Assembly (NCBI GenBank): GCA_963969395.1
Contig: OZ017800.1
Location: forward strand, 11,502,479-11,566,478
Direction: 5' to 3'
From: Pseudoscleropodium purum
Lineage: Eukaryota; Streptophyta; Bryopsida; Hypnales; Brachytheciaceae
Length of the DNA: 64,000 nucleotides
The notes beneath the pieces are model-generated. The model saw nothing but the letters and a program-made list of their open reading frames with translations, ran no database searches and was not told the origin of the DNA. Each line of letters starts with the position of its first letter. Positions within the stretch are counted from its first letter, which is position 1. Both the position numbers and the translations under genes were made by a program. This document shows, piece by piece, positions 24,061 through 35,957 of the stretch.

Positions 24061-27000
24061 TGCATAAGGATGCATTTATAAAGTATTATTCAACAAGTGG
24101 CAAAGTTCAAGAAGAGCTTCTAGTAGATAGAAAAAGAGGGTGAAAGTACGAAACACCTATCAATTTTCTTACATTTGACCATTTTAGAGAGGGATGTTAG
24201 AATACTATGAGCTTTGGATATAAATATTTAAAATAAAATAAAAATATATATTATTACACAAATACTATAAATATTCTATACTCAAAATTTCAAGCTTAAT
24301 AAAAATAATTTCCAAAAATTATGCACTAAAATAAAGATGGAAATTTTCACTCAATAAAATGCTTTGATGTTTAAATTGTTAGAAAATGATAAAAAAAATT
24401 TAATAAAAATTCATCATTTCTAAATATTTATGAAGATGAAATGCAACCAATGAAATTACAGAAAATTCTTTTTGAATGTCTAGAAATGCAATTACAAAAG
24501 AGCTTTTTTTGCTGACCAATGTAGAGGACAAGGAATTTTTTTCTTAGAAATCCCTTCATATTGAATAGTTGTAAACCCAGTGGAAGAACATTCTCTTTGA
24601 ATTTCTAAGTGAAATTCATTTTTCTCTTCTTTCATAGTACTAAAAAACATCAAAATTATGAATCTCTACAAAATAAGAAAATGAACTTTAAATAGTATTT
24701 TTTTTAATTTGAAAAGGTATGGATTACAATTGAGATTATATAACACACTTTCATAATTAATTTCAAATACATTGATTCTATACACCAAAAGTTATTCTTG
24801 CATTTATGTTGGATAGACAACAAGTTATGCAATGTGATACTAATGTTTCTTGCTTTTACCCAAGAGCAATTCTTGTATAAATACCAATATAAGTTTACCT
24901 TGAAAAGACAGGCCCATGACCACATATTCACGCCTTCTAATCCTTGACTCTATTTGATGAAACAGTACATTTTGTAACTTTACATGAATGAAATTTTATT
25001 TTATTTGTATTTTAGGGATGGAATCATGTGTCTTTTGTGAATCATAAAAATTTCAATTTATTTTCAAAATTTTGAAATTACTATTAATTCTTTCAGGAAA
25101 AAATGAAGAAAATTCATATCAAATACAAAATATGCTCAAAAATCTAAAATTTTCACCATAAGTATATATTATAGTTTATAACATTATGGTATAATCTAAA
25201 TTTATCATGCCATTATAAAATTATAAAATCAACAAACCATAATTATAGGTCAAAAGTTGAAATTGCAACAAAATATTGAATTTTTTCAAATTTTCAAATT
25301 AGAGTAGAAATTATACTTGATAAGAATTCATTTTATTAGTTGGATACGAATTCAAAAAATATCATTTATTATAGCTAAAATTGCATCAAGATTAAAAAAT
25401 AAAAAATGGGATTCATAGAGTAAGCAACATCTTCTTTTGAAAAGTCAATAGTACAATAGTAAGAGAATATTCATTACTGGTCACTTCTAGTGCAATCAAG
25501 CAATTCAAAAGAATGGATGAAAAAATATTTTTTCCATCCTACAAATCATCTTGAAATCATCCAAAGGACCCAAAATATTTGCAATATCTTCATAAGGTTA
25601 AGTCCTTAAAGATTAAAGGGTAGGTCAAATTTCCAAAACTATAAAGATGTATTATGAACTACAACTTAGAAGAAGAATTTTAATGATGGCTTTCAAACAA
25701 TAGCTGTAATATATGATTTATAGATCATATTCATGAGGTTAGATGAACTAGTACACAAACCAATATTTCTCAATAAAATTTGAAGTCAAAAATTGAAAAT
25801 TCTTCTTAAATCAATTTTAGACTAAGTATTTGTGATTTTCACAAGAAATTTTTTCCTTTCAATTCAAATTAGTATGTACTTATCATTGTGATTTTTGAAG
25901 ATTTTTATTTTACATTTTCATTTTTTTAATTGAAAAAATAATTTTTGAAGGCCAAATCTACTAGTACCCTTTGAATTGTAGAATATTTGAAAAGCAAAAT
26001 CCTAAAAATCTATACCTTGCAAATGTTAAAGAACTAACATAAGAATCTTCCCAAAAGTCAATGAATGAAAAAAATCATGTGTTTGGGAAGTGTTTACATC
26101 CATTGATTGCTCAAAAATATGAAAGTTTTATCCTTAACCCCTAAATGCATATAGAGCTACAAAGTGGCTTCTAGATGATTTCAATTGCAAAAAAAATGGA
26201 TGAAGAACTAAGATTTTTCATCCGATTTTTTATTTGAGAGTTCTTTGAATTGGTATATAATACATGGTGATGGAAACCTCCTCATTGACATATTATTGAG
26301 CTCTCTACATAATAATGAGATGCTAAACTAACATATGACAAAAGATAATATTTTAGAAAATTTTGATATCTAATACATCTATGCTCTTGATCTGAATTTT
26401 AAACATTAAAATGACATTTTTTGAATTTGATTCCAATTTATTGAAATGAAGCTAACTAAGTGTAGTTTCTACTCCAATTTGAAATTTTATAAAATTCCTA
26501 AAACTCAATATTTTATTGAACTTTGAACTTTGAGCACATAACCAAGGTCTATTGATGTTTTAGTTATACAATGACATAGAATTTTAGTTTATACCATGAT
26601 GTTCTAAACTATAATATAATGCAATGGTGAAATTTTCAGATTTTTAAGCGTGTTTTGTATTTGATAGGAATTTTGTCAACTTATTCCTCAGAAATTCATA
26701 CTAATTTCATATTCTTAGGAAATTTAAAAAAAAAATTTAAAATACAGAAGACATGCTATTTCATACCTGAAAAATATAAATATAAATATTTCCACTCAAA
26801 TTTAGTAAAATATATAGTATACAAAGCAAATAAATATTGAAGTTCAATGCATGGTTGGGAGTGCATTGTTTAGGGATTAAGGGATTATATGAAGAGTCTA
26901 TTGGAGCACTCCTGCTAACTATATTTTATGGATAAAAAGAAAAAACACTATCTTTGGTGCATCTTGTAATACATGAAATTGGATGCTGTAATTTTGGTAA

Positions 27001-27289
27001 GTATATATTAGTTTCTGAACATAACCACAAGGATTTAATCAAGAAATGGTTTTCAAATTTCACACCTAAAAATACTAAGATACCAATAGTTATACCCATT
27101 CCCATTCATTAAAGTTGGTGTATATTGATGAAGTCAAAATAACAATTAGGTGTTATTTTTGCCTAGTACACAAATGAAATCAATAATATACAAAATAAAA
27201 TTTTAAAAATTGATGTAAGGTAAACGTAAGGTAGTTCTACCCTTCCACAGTAAAAAAATAGAATTTACGTAGACCCGCACTAAGCTTAT
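24061..27289. other. AT-rich desert
   Basis: About 3.2 kb of very AT-rich DNA without a credible gene. The terminal motif of the dispersed family, TTAACCCCTAAA, occurs at 26134-26145 and probably marks the end of a further, minus-oriented copy extending to lower coordinates. Open frames (24704-24931, 26655-26840) are short and featureless. Confidence 0.45.
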
Positions 27290-29954
27290 TCTCGCCCTGT
27301 CAAACCAAGTAGAAAAGATCAACCCTGATTTCGCTGCAGAGTAAGCTTACTTGCACGAACAAAAACTTGAATCAACCAAATTTTAGTACCATTCAGACAT
27401 GGGTAAAAAGATTGTGAGGATCGTAACGCCGAGTGATCGTTACAACAAGACCAAGCCAAACGTTCTTAGATAGAAGCTTACCTCGTTCCTTCCCCAGTAA
27501 CTTAATTTAGGTTAGCAATGTCTGCTTGGAACTCTGGCATCTGAGAAGGAAAATTTATCATTTCAAAATTAGAATGTACCCCCTTTAGATCATGTACAGT
27601 ACATCAACAATCGAGCCTGGTTGGTGCCGAACTTCCAATGCGAGTATCAGGAGATGTGGGTGAAGATCATAGCCCATCCAATTCTAATCGTTCATTCGTT
27701 AGAAGGGCCTAAGAAATCGTAAGAAACTTACTTCCACAAGGCAAATTGCGACGCCAGTAACCCTTTGCAGATTGGCGATGTCATGCCATTTGCGCATAGC
27801 TGACCACGAATTGATTGAACGCAAGAGTATTATAGGTACTTCAAGCAGAAAATAATCACAAAGAAAATCTTCCATTGAAAGGCTGCTGATAAAGCAATTT
27901 CAGTTCCTGACATTACCAAGTCACTTTGTCAACATCGACACCCCAGACTATAACAAAGCATCAGGAATAATGAAACGTGTAAGATCACAATCAATGACTC
28001 AAACAGTGCTAAATGACCTACTTATTCAATTAAATGGACGAGAGACACGAGAACACAAATATTTCTCTTCCCTCTCTACATTCAAAATATTCAATAAAAT
28101 CATAAGCGGGTTGACTACTTGCATGACTCAAGATGGAGAGTGAAGGCATTTAAAGAGAATTAGGTAGTAACGTTTGAAATCCCACATCTAAATTTACAGC
28201 TTCTTTATTGAAATGGGTAAAATCCCACGCATTGTCTACCTTCAACCTATGTACAAGAAAGCACTGATGGACCCCGGTCCACATTAAACGCCAACGACGA
28301 GGTACTGAATAGAAGTGTAGGGCCCTTCAGCTGCAAAAGAGCGAAATGAGATCAATAGAAAGACATATTGTTGCCCTCGTGTAGCTTTTGCCCCTCTTTT
28401 TTCTTTCTCAGATGCAGATCCTGCAAATTCGGCAATACTACTTGTGGATGACTCCCTTGGTGCACGCCGTTTGGCGTCTCAAGGCCATTAGCTATACCTG
28501 TCGCGGAGCTGATGCTGTTAATTGAAAAATCAAGTTCCGTGCGAAACTTTGAGCCTCCCATGATCACTCCAAGATCTAGAACTTTTAGAGCTTCTACGGG
28601 CCGGTTAGCGCGGTGATGGCAGGTCGCCAAGGACAAGCAGGAGAGAGCAAAGGCATCATGCCACACTATAGGCACGCTTTGCCAGGGTCCTGCGTGTAAC
28701 TCCTCCCAAGCTAATTCATATGCAGCTTCTGCGGCTTTCTCGTCAGCCCCGCGCCAGGCCTTCTCTGCAAGCCCCGCAAACACCACTCCCCCTTCATTTC
28801 GCACCTGCAAAGCAAATAACACCGAATTCATGCTGTCAATCTCAGAAGCCATCTTGGCATCCGGTTACAACTATACGGTGCATAAACGCGTGGCGTAAAA
28901 TTGCGAAATATATTCTCCTGAAGCGAGACTATGTTAACTAACACACTTCGCGTGCCCAAAAATCACATCAGGTATCCAAGATGAGTCAAAATGATATAGA
29001 AATCGCTACCTCTTCCAAACCAATGATGAAGAGGCTTTTGAAACTACGAGTCAATCACAGAATTTATTCTTCTTACTCTAACAATCTCAAATCTCTCACT
29101 ATCCTTTCCTCAACGGCAAAATTTCAAACGCAAACGAAATAGAGGCGGCAAGCATGCGCAGGGAAATAAAGAGCTACTAGCACCTCACCTAACCAAAAGA
29201 AAACACGGCAGGTCTTTCATACATCACTCCACTCACGCATTCTCGGTATCAACCCTCTTCAAAATTACAAAACTCCTCCAGATCCATAAATTTCACAAAA
29301 AGAAACCAAATTCATTTCCTAATTCTAATATTCTCAAACCTCCCATTGTCCTATCCTCAATAGCAAAATTTCAAACACAACGACGTAGACGCGCCAAAAA
29401 CGTATTGAACAATAAGAGCTATGTTGTAATTCAATCATAACCACCCCGACTCTGTGAGCAGCTCCTCACTTAACAAACAAAAATACACAAGCCTCTCATG
29501 GATCGCTTCACTACCGTATTCACAACGTTCCCAGTTCTTCAAAATTACAAACTACGAATCTAGACGAATTTCGGTAAAAATTCGGATCCTTCGACTAAAA
29601 GTCTCAATCCTCCTATTATCCTATCCAAAACAGCAAAAACAATGAAGTACAGGACGGAATAATCCATTTAACAACACGTGCTATATTGTAACTCGTAATC
29701 ACCCGCACTCTATAAGCAACTCCTCACGTAATAAACACGGCAAGTCTCTGATGCAGCACTTCACTTGCGCATTCCCCGACATCAACGCTTCTCAAACGTA
29801 CAAAACTCCACCAGTTTCAATACAATTTCGGACAATAGAACTAAATATCGCAAATACAAACCAAGATTGACACGCAGCGGAGTGTTAGGTCAGCGCCAAT
29901 ACGCACCTGGCTGAGTAACGCCAGCACCTGCGACGACTCCACCACGGGAGGCAT
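27290..29954 (-). pseudogene. Decayed JMJ30/JMJD5-like JmjC oxygenase gene
   Basis: Minus-strand exon 1 (29954-29907, MPPVVESSQVLALLSQ) joins exon 2 (28804 down to about 28352) in phase 0. Together they give the N-terminal domain of plant JMJ30, with AYELAWEELHAGPWQSVPIVW and ALKVLDLGVIMGG as clear signatures. JMJ30 proteins are nuclear 2-oxoglutarate oxygenases linked to histone demethylation and the clock. Further down come 27885-27732 (LSMEDFLCDYFLLEVPIILL, then KWHDIANLQRVTG), 27540-27482 (MPEFQADIANLN, a TAA stop, VTGEG) and 27467-27396 (NVWLGLVVTITRRYDPHN). The last replaces the iron-binding HxD with RYD. Weaker C-terminal text fades near 27290, and the end of the JmjC domain is absent. 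Stops, frame breaks and the lost ligand mark a pseudogene. A truncated transcript ending near an AATAAA (minus, 28209-28204) remains possible. Confidence 0.8.
29030..29860. repeat. Three-copy degenerate tandem repeat, period about 245-265 bases
   Basis: Inside intron 1 of the JMJ30-like gene the same series of landmarks appears three times: 'tctca..tatcct....agcaaaatttcaaac' at about 29082, 29327 and 29597; 'gagcta' or 'gtgcta' at about 29171, 29416 and 29679; and 'aacacggcagg' with 'ctctcat' type text followed by 'cttcaaaattacaaaact'. The copies differ by substitutions and small indels. No protein or RNA gene is evident. Confidence 0.65.
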
Positions 29955-30391
29955 GAGGCCGAAGGAAAACAGTAGCAACAACAACAACAATAAACAAACG
30001 AGCTCACGAAACGAATGCGCGCCTCTTATATTTCAAATGCAGCTGATAGGAATGCAGCGAGACCTCGGTCGCAGTCGCGCCCGCGCGGCATAGCATCAGA
30101 CAGTACTCTATTCCAATCGCACAAAGCAAGGGAGCGGGCGGAAGAAAGTGAACTGCGGAGGGAGGAGGAGGAGGAGGAGGAGGACCTGGCTTTCTTTGGA
30201 AGTTGCGAGTACCGGTATCATGGAAGCAAGTTGCAATGCCACAAGCTAAGTTAGCAGTGGCATTGTGGTGTTGATGATGGATCCATGAGGCCGGCGAGCA
30301 CGGCAGCAGCAGGCATGCTGAGATATTGAATGCTTTATCGGAGCTCCACCATTGACAGAGGGTCGTGGACCTGTAGAATATCTTAGAATAT
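29955..30391. promoter_or_regulatory. Shared upstream region between two divergent genes
   Basis: A GC-rich block of about 440 bases separates the minus-strand JMJ30-like start from a plus-strand coding exon, so it probably served as a bidirectional promoter. It contains a (GGA) run at 30157-30183 and one ACCGGTAT at 30211-30218. No TATA box is obvious. Confidence 0.45.
30157..30183 (+). repeat. (GGA)n trinucleotide run
   Basis: About nine GGA triplets in a purine-rich stretch, typical of plant promoters and 5' leaders. Confidence 0.85.
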
Positions 30392-30617
30392 ATGGAGAAG
30401 CCCTCAAGTGGCCCCGATGCTCTGCAAGTTGCATATAGATCTTTTGCCTCGCCCTGTAACGTGACGGTGCCTTCATACTCCCCCTCCGGTGGCCTCTATT
30501 CTATTGTAGCGCTCGTGCTCTATCTGCTTTACCGGCTGTTGGGAGGGAACTCGTCCTTCCGCACGGAGCTTGCAGGGGCCTTGAACCCTCCAAAAGGACA
30601 CGGGCCCCATGGTCAAG
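30392..30617 (+). CDS. Unrecognised coding exon with one membrane segment, cut by a repeat
   Basis: ATG-initiated text of about 75 codons, GC-rich and strongly codon-like, encodes MEKPSSGPDALQVAYRSFAS, then SPSGGLYSIVALVLYLLYRL (one hydrophobic helix at about residues 33-50) and a proline/glycine-rich PPKGHGPHGQG at the end. This resembles the membrane anchor and proline-rich hinge of a microsomal enzyme such as a cytochrome P450, but that is a guess. At 30614 the text reads CAAG|GTAGTC, a possible splice donor, and exactly there the dispersed repeat unit B begins. No continuation exon was found downstream, so the gene is probably truncated. Confidence 0.45.
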
Positions 30618-30955
30618 GTAGTCACCAAAACGCTTCAATTATTGAACCAATAGGTGCATTCTTTGTTTTTGTAGTGGGTAGTGAAGTCATTCATTGAACA
30701 CTTTGGGTCCTCACTGTCCTTCAAAGATTAACCCCAGAAAGCCAAGCTAATCACTGTGAAAATCACTAACGTACCATGTGAAACATTTGCTTAAAAAAAA
30801 TCAAAAGTTTTCATTGGGAGTCAAACAACTATGCAAGACCCTTCCTTTTTTACACCCAATTCCAAGGATGAACATCTACACTTCTATCCTACATAGAGAG
30901 ATTCTTTATCATCCATCAAATATTTAGTGTCCACGACATCTTGCTGAGGCTAACC
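30614..30955 (+). repeat. Dispersed repeat, units B then A
   Basis: Starts with 'caaggtagtcaccaaaa', identical to 23923 onward, and contains 'ccaataggtgcatt', 'gaagtcattcattgaac' and 'ctttgggtcc'. From about 30740 it follows unit A of 23690-23900 ('caaacaactatgcaagacc', then 'cttctatcctaca', then 'tcatccatc'). Confidence 0.65.
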
Positions 30956-33899
30956 TAATGCAATTGGTCAATTGGCCCAAATTGAGACTTATGTTTTTTA
31001 AGCCACTTTTATTATAGGTTATATAAGGACCTTCTTTTTGTCTAATTTTATTTATTTTTTACCAACATTGGAATGACTTTGATTTTATTCTAGTAAAATT
31101 TGTAACATTGTTGAGGGAAGCATGGGGAGGCATTTCAAGTGGTTTGGGATGAAGGAGACTTTTTGGAGGTGCATATTTGGAAAGAAGGGGGTGCAAGGGT
31201 TGTTATTGGTCTTTGAATTCCAAAGCCTATTCATTGTCCCAAATAAGAGCACTTTTTGCAATGTGCATCCACAATTGCATTTTTGTTTTAGAGGGGCTTC
31301 TCTAATATCAATGTACTAGAAATAGTTCTAAAAATATTTTATTGTATATTGAATTTTCTACCAACAAGATCTAAATTGAATTTTAACACTCAAAAGTATT
31401 TCATAGATGTAATAAGGATTACATTAAATCATAGATATTTTAAAAATTTAAGGACTTAAGATTTTTTTAATATTTAAATTTTTTCATAGATTCAAAGGAT
31501 TTGGAATTTTTTTTATATTCAACTTATACCTTATCCACATGGGACATGACATAACATAAGACACATAGTTGGCAATTTTTGGGCAATCATAGAAATGCCT
31601 ATATTAATATACGTTACAATTTATTCAATTGTCAAAATATATTATTAGTATAGATTTCAAAATTCTTTCATACATTTTAATTTTTTTTTAATTGTGTGCA
31701 TTTTAAAAACTTTAAAAAAATATTTTTCAAAATTTTCAACCTATACATTTTTCAACAAGTATTATTATTTCTAGTGGTAGTCACACCATTATTATTAGCA
31801 TTGTACCATATGACCAAGGTTGGCCTTCTTACCAAATAAATAATGAAAGTTGTCAAATGTAATTTGGCATATACTTAGAATATCATTTTTCCATTCAAAT
31901 TTTTTTAAAGGGAAATAATGTCCTATAAATTCTAGAATTTGTTTTAAAATATTTTTTGTCAACCCTCACCACTAGATATAATAGTCATGAATCCAAGATT
32001 TTGTGAGAAAAAAATAGGCATATCTTACTACATGTAATAAAGATACAAAAATCATTGCAGGCAATAAATTAGAGCTTAGAATCAATTAATTTATAAAACA
32101 CAAGAAAAACAATTCATCTTAAGGTGAATGTACAATAGAGTCAACTTCTTTTTGTATCCAAAGCACTAAATAGACAACTTTTGGAATTTTCAAAAAATCA
32201 TGGACAAGAGTAAATATTAATTTTAGAATCAAGAAATTTTAGGAGGTTTTTGAAATTTTGTCATGAGATATCATCACCAAAAATTTCAAAGAAATAGTGA
32301 TTGTTTTCTCACAAATACATTAAATTTTTTAAAGGCTTGCTTGCCCATGTGTATAGTCCCTTGATAAAAAGATATTAGTCCTCCCACCCATCGTTGTACA
32401 CTTGTAAGTACATTGAATTAAATGCATTCATTTGATAGCTAAAAAATGAACATGATAATAAAGTGTAAACAGACAAATACAAAATGTTTGAAAATCTCTA
32501 TAAATAGTCATTTGTAGATGACTAAATGTCAAAAGGGGATTTAAATTAAAGACCCCAACCCCTTTGGGAACTTGTCATTTGAAACCAAAAGTGACCAATA
32601 TTACCCTCTAATTCCTTTGATCATACATGTAAGAGCAACTTGTTCAAAGTTATTGCAAATCATGTCACTCATATATGCAGAATATGATTACTTAGTCAAA
32701 AATCATATTCATAAAACACATTTTTGTAATACAATAATGAATCCAACACTTACATATACAAGTATAGACATGCGTGCACACACACACACACACAACAATA
32801 TGATTACATACTATATAGAAATATATACACGTATTTATAAATCATTCTATAGATTTACAAAAGCATTGGGCATTTAAAAAAATCTATCTAATCATTATTT
32901 TATTTTAAGTTATATTTATACTTATTTATTCAAACACACATATATAATTATGTATATATATAATGTTATATCAACATGCATTTTGTGCATATTTCAAATA
33001 TAAGTTTCTATTACACAATCATAATAGAATCAACTACAATTAGTTAACAAAGGTTCTTTTTTTCAAAAGAAGCAAATATTGTATCATGCATGAATGCCTT
33101 ACAAACTCAACATAAGATTTGAGATGAATATGTTCTGTATTCATGCCAAGCCAAAATGTAGATGGAGTTAGTTCTTCCACTCATCTTTTTTTTTGTTTAA
33201 GAACTCTCTTACATGACCAAAGCAAAAAATATTTATCTCAATTTCCCAAAGCATTTTTCTTTCACATCCTTGAAGTAGGCCAAACATAGTTTTCTAGTTC
33301 AATAATGCCTTGCATCTCATAACTGAACATTTTGTCTGAAAATGAGTTTATCCTAGGACCTACATTGTCAAATCTAACATTCAAATTTTAACACACACTC
33401 CTACAATTTCTCTTGGGTTTAATCCAAGCCCATGCAAAGTTTCATCAAGGTATACAAATAAAAAATTGCCCCTAACTCAATTGTAAGTAAAACTCTAAAG
33501 GCTTGGCATTTTCAATATGAAATTGGGTTTGAGAGGGTTGGAATTGAGTTGAAAAGTCAAAATTTCAATGAACACCTTCAAGTTGTTCCTACAATCTCCA
33601 TTTGATAATAGAGTACTTCATTATTCTATAGTCTTAATGAAAACATTTGGATTACCAATGCAATGACATAGGTAGTCAAAAGAACCACCAATTAATATTC
33701 AAATGAACCTAAATAGTCTTCCTTAGAGACAACAATGGAAAGTTGTATGTTTTTGCTTTAACCATCTGTATTGTGTCTTTTTTCACTTCAAAATGAGAAT
33801 AAATTGATCTAAATACATATGAATATTTTTTGTAGTTTGATATTCTATTGCAAAACAATTTGTGAACACAATAATTCTAAATATGTGCAACAACCAAAA
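30956..33899. other. AT-rich desert with a (CA)n run
   Basis: No credible gene. A (CA)9 run lies at 32777-32794. Open frames 31122-31319 and 32572-32877 are short and resemble nothing known. Confidence 0.45.
32777..32794 (+). repeat. (CA)9 microsatellite
   Basis: Nine CA dinucleotides in a row in AT-rich DNA. Confidence 0.9.
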
Positions 33900-34730
33900 A
33901 GTAGACGATGCATTAATATCATAGTCCATTACATATCTTTTATGAGTTGACCCCTATTTGCTATGTTACAATAGTCTACTCTATAAGCGCCCATGCTTTA
34001 AAAGTGATTATAGCACATAGGTACATTTTGCTTTTTTCAATGTACCAACAATGTACATTGGAGAAGGTGGTCAATTTTAATGACCACTACACTTCAACTT
34101 CAAAAATTCGTAACTAACTCCACGAAGGTCCCCAAAATATAAAATGACTTGGGTTACATGTCAATTCCATTTTTTTTTCCTAGAAAAATTCAATGAAAAT
34201 TGTTTCAAGGAGTTTAGCTTCCCCCCAAAGGCAATCAAGTCCCGTAGTCGTAGAATGGTCATATGGAATCTGAAAAAATCTGAACGTGGGAACTTTGTGT
34301 AAATTAAGGTCTTGATTTGAGGTGGTATGGGATATGATCTGTTTTGGTCACTAGGTTTCCAAAGAAAGAAAAACAATAAGCTCTTAAATGGTTGCTTCAA
34401 GGATAGACTACCTTACATCCAACAAAATGACACCAATGAATATGACTGGTCCTGAGCATGGTTTTTTTTGGGCTTTATAGTGCCAGATTGCACCAAGAAA
34501 AAATAATTTGGCTAGAAAATGATGAGAATTTATGAAGTTTTTTTTGCCAGAAAACTTCAAATTAAGAAAAAAAAGCTTCGATGAAATCGCCAGATTGTAG
34601 ATGAAAATAGAATTATAGAGATTTTGATAAATACTAATATGATGTTTTCTATCCAATATGTGGATGATTGTTGAAATTTGGAGCACCACTATAACACTTT
34701 ACATTGCCACTCTAGCACTTCATACAAAAT
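33900..34730 (-). repeat. Dispersed repeat, inverted copy of 22550-23480
   Basis: Its reverse complement follows the 22.6-23.5 kb copy. The strongest block is 34036-34110, containing 'caatgtaccaacaatgtaca' and 'caacttcaaaaattcgtaac', followed by 'tcaattccat' at 34160 and 'gagtttagcttcc' at 34210. The two copies lie about 11 kb apart in opposite orientation. Confidence 0.65.
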
Positions 34731-34734
34731 GTAA

Positions 34735-35080
34735 AAAAAAAAGCCCCGGTGCTGAGGTGAACCACCCTTGAGTTTGGCAGGTATCATTTCCCACCGGACC
34801 GGTATAGACATCGGTATATATTAAAGTAAAATACCAGGCCCCCGATCTGATTTAGGATATTAGATCTGTACGTGCATGGAAATCATTTCATACGCTTTCC
34901 TGCTTCTGATTTGATTTGAAATGCTCCTGCCGTTATTGGACCACTCTCACCATTCGCCACGGACCATCACGGCTGGGTTTGCAATTGGCTGGTTCTTTTT
35001 TTCGGTTCTTTTTCCTTACCAATTTAATTCAAAATTTTAATTACAAAAGGGTCAGACCAGTGAGCCACGAACTGAACTGA
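34735..35080. other. GC-richer patch without a gene
   Basis: About 350 bases of balanced composition inside AT-rich DNA. It contains ACCGGTAT at 34798-34805 and a second CGGTATAT nearby. No open frame, tRNA or known protein was seen. It may be a displaced promoter or the edge of a mobile element. Confidence 0.4.
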
Positions 35081-35190
35081 AGAGAAGAAGGCAATCTCTT
35101 TTATAGAAGTTTCCTTTTTTTTTTTTTTTGGGCGGACCCTGATCCAGCTACATTACAAATCTACAATCTTCAGATTTTATTTTTATTTTG

Positions 35191-35957
35191 TTGAACCCTT
35201 GAAAAAGAACTGAAACTTTCATGTCTGTGCTTGGTCAAACTTCATTAGATTTCTACATTACTCCCTACATGTCAGAGGCATCAAATTCTAGTGTTGACAA
35301 TTCTTCAAAGTTAAATAAAACCTAATAAAGTTGCTATTTTTGTTTTTTGTTTTTGAAACACGTGGACTGGAAAGTTCCTACTTTTGGTAGTTTACATTTT
35401 GGAAAAATTCTTCTTGAAGTCTAGGTTTAGTATCAAAAATCCAATTTTGAAAATGGTTGATTATGATTTTTTTTTTCAGGATTTTGTACAAGAGTGTCTA
35501 TTGCAATCTTGACTTTCTGAAGTGTTGAGAGATCTTGGAAATGAGCCTCAAATATACTAGATCTCAGAGAATAATTCACATTAGAAATTCATTAAAAAAA
35601 AATTGTAGAAAAGATTTTGAGAAGCTGTAAATTGATTGGGATTATATATGTTATGTCCTTTAACCTCATATTATTTTGGTGACCAATTTTTTAGATTTGA
35701 CTTGTAAAAAGAAGATTGAAAGATTTCAAATCACTTTCATAGTTTTACCACCCTCAAGATTAAACATTATAATCTTTCAATCCACACTTGATATTGTTTT
35801 TGTTTTTTTTCCTATTTGATTTCTAACATGTCTAGTTTGAATTTGTATAGTTACAATTCAAAAAGAATTGATACAACTTATCAAAATTTTGGCTTTTTTT
35901 TTCAATTTAGAGCAAATTTCTAAAAGCTCAAAAAAGCCTTGGACATTTAGGGGTTAA
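35191..35957 (+). repeat. Dispersed repeat ending in TTTAGGGGTTAA, forward copy
   Basis: From about 35430 to 35957 it is paralleled by the reverse complement of 47286-47825. Landmarks are 'tgattgggattatatatg', 'cctttaacctcatat' or the related 'gtcctttagc', 'gattgaaag', 'aagattaaacattataatct' and 'ttgaatttgtatagttacaa'. The right end at 35946-35957 is TTTAGGGGTTAA. The left end may be TTGAACCCTTGAAA at 35191, a degenerate inverted form, but that boundary is weak. Confidence 0.55.

Noticed and set aside
27235..27260. Text resembling the JMJ30 motif VGKNYL near 27240 (minus)
   Set aside because: It lies after the PEFQADI and HxD-region exons, whereas it should precede them, so it is not colinear and is probably chance.
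29015..29906. Repeated blocks in the JMJ30-like intron considered as a CRISPR array
   Set aside because: Units are about 250 bases, degenerate and without short identical repeats or uniform spacers, in a eukaryotic intron.
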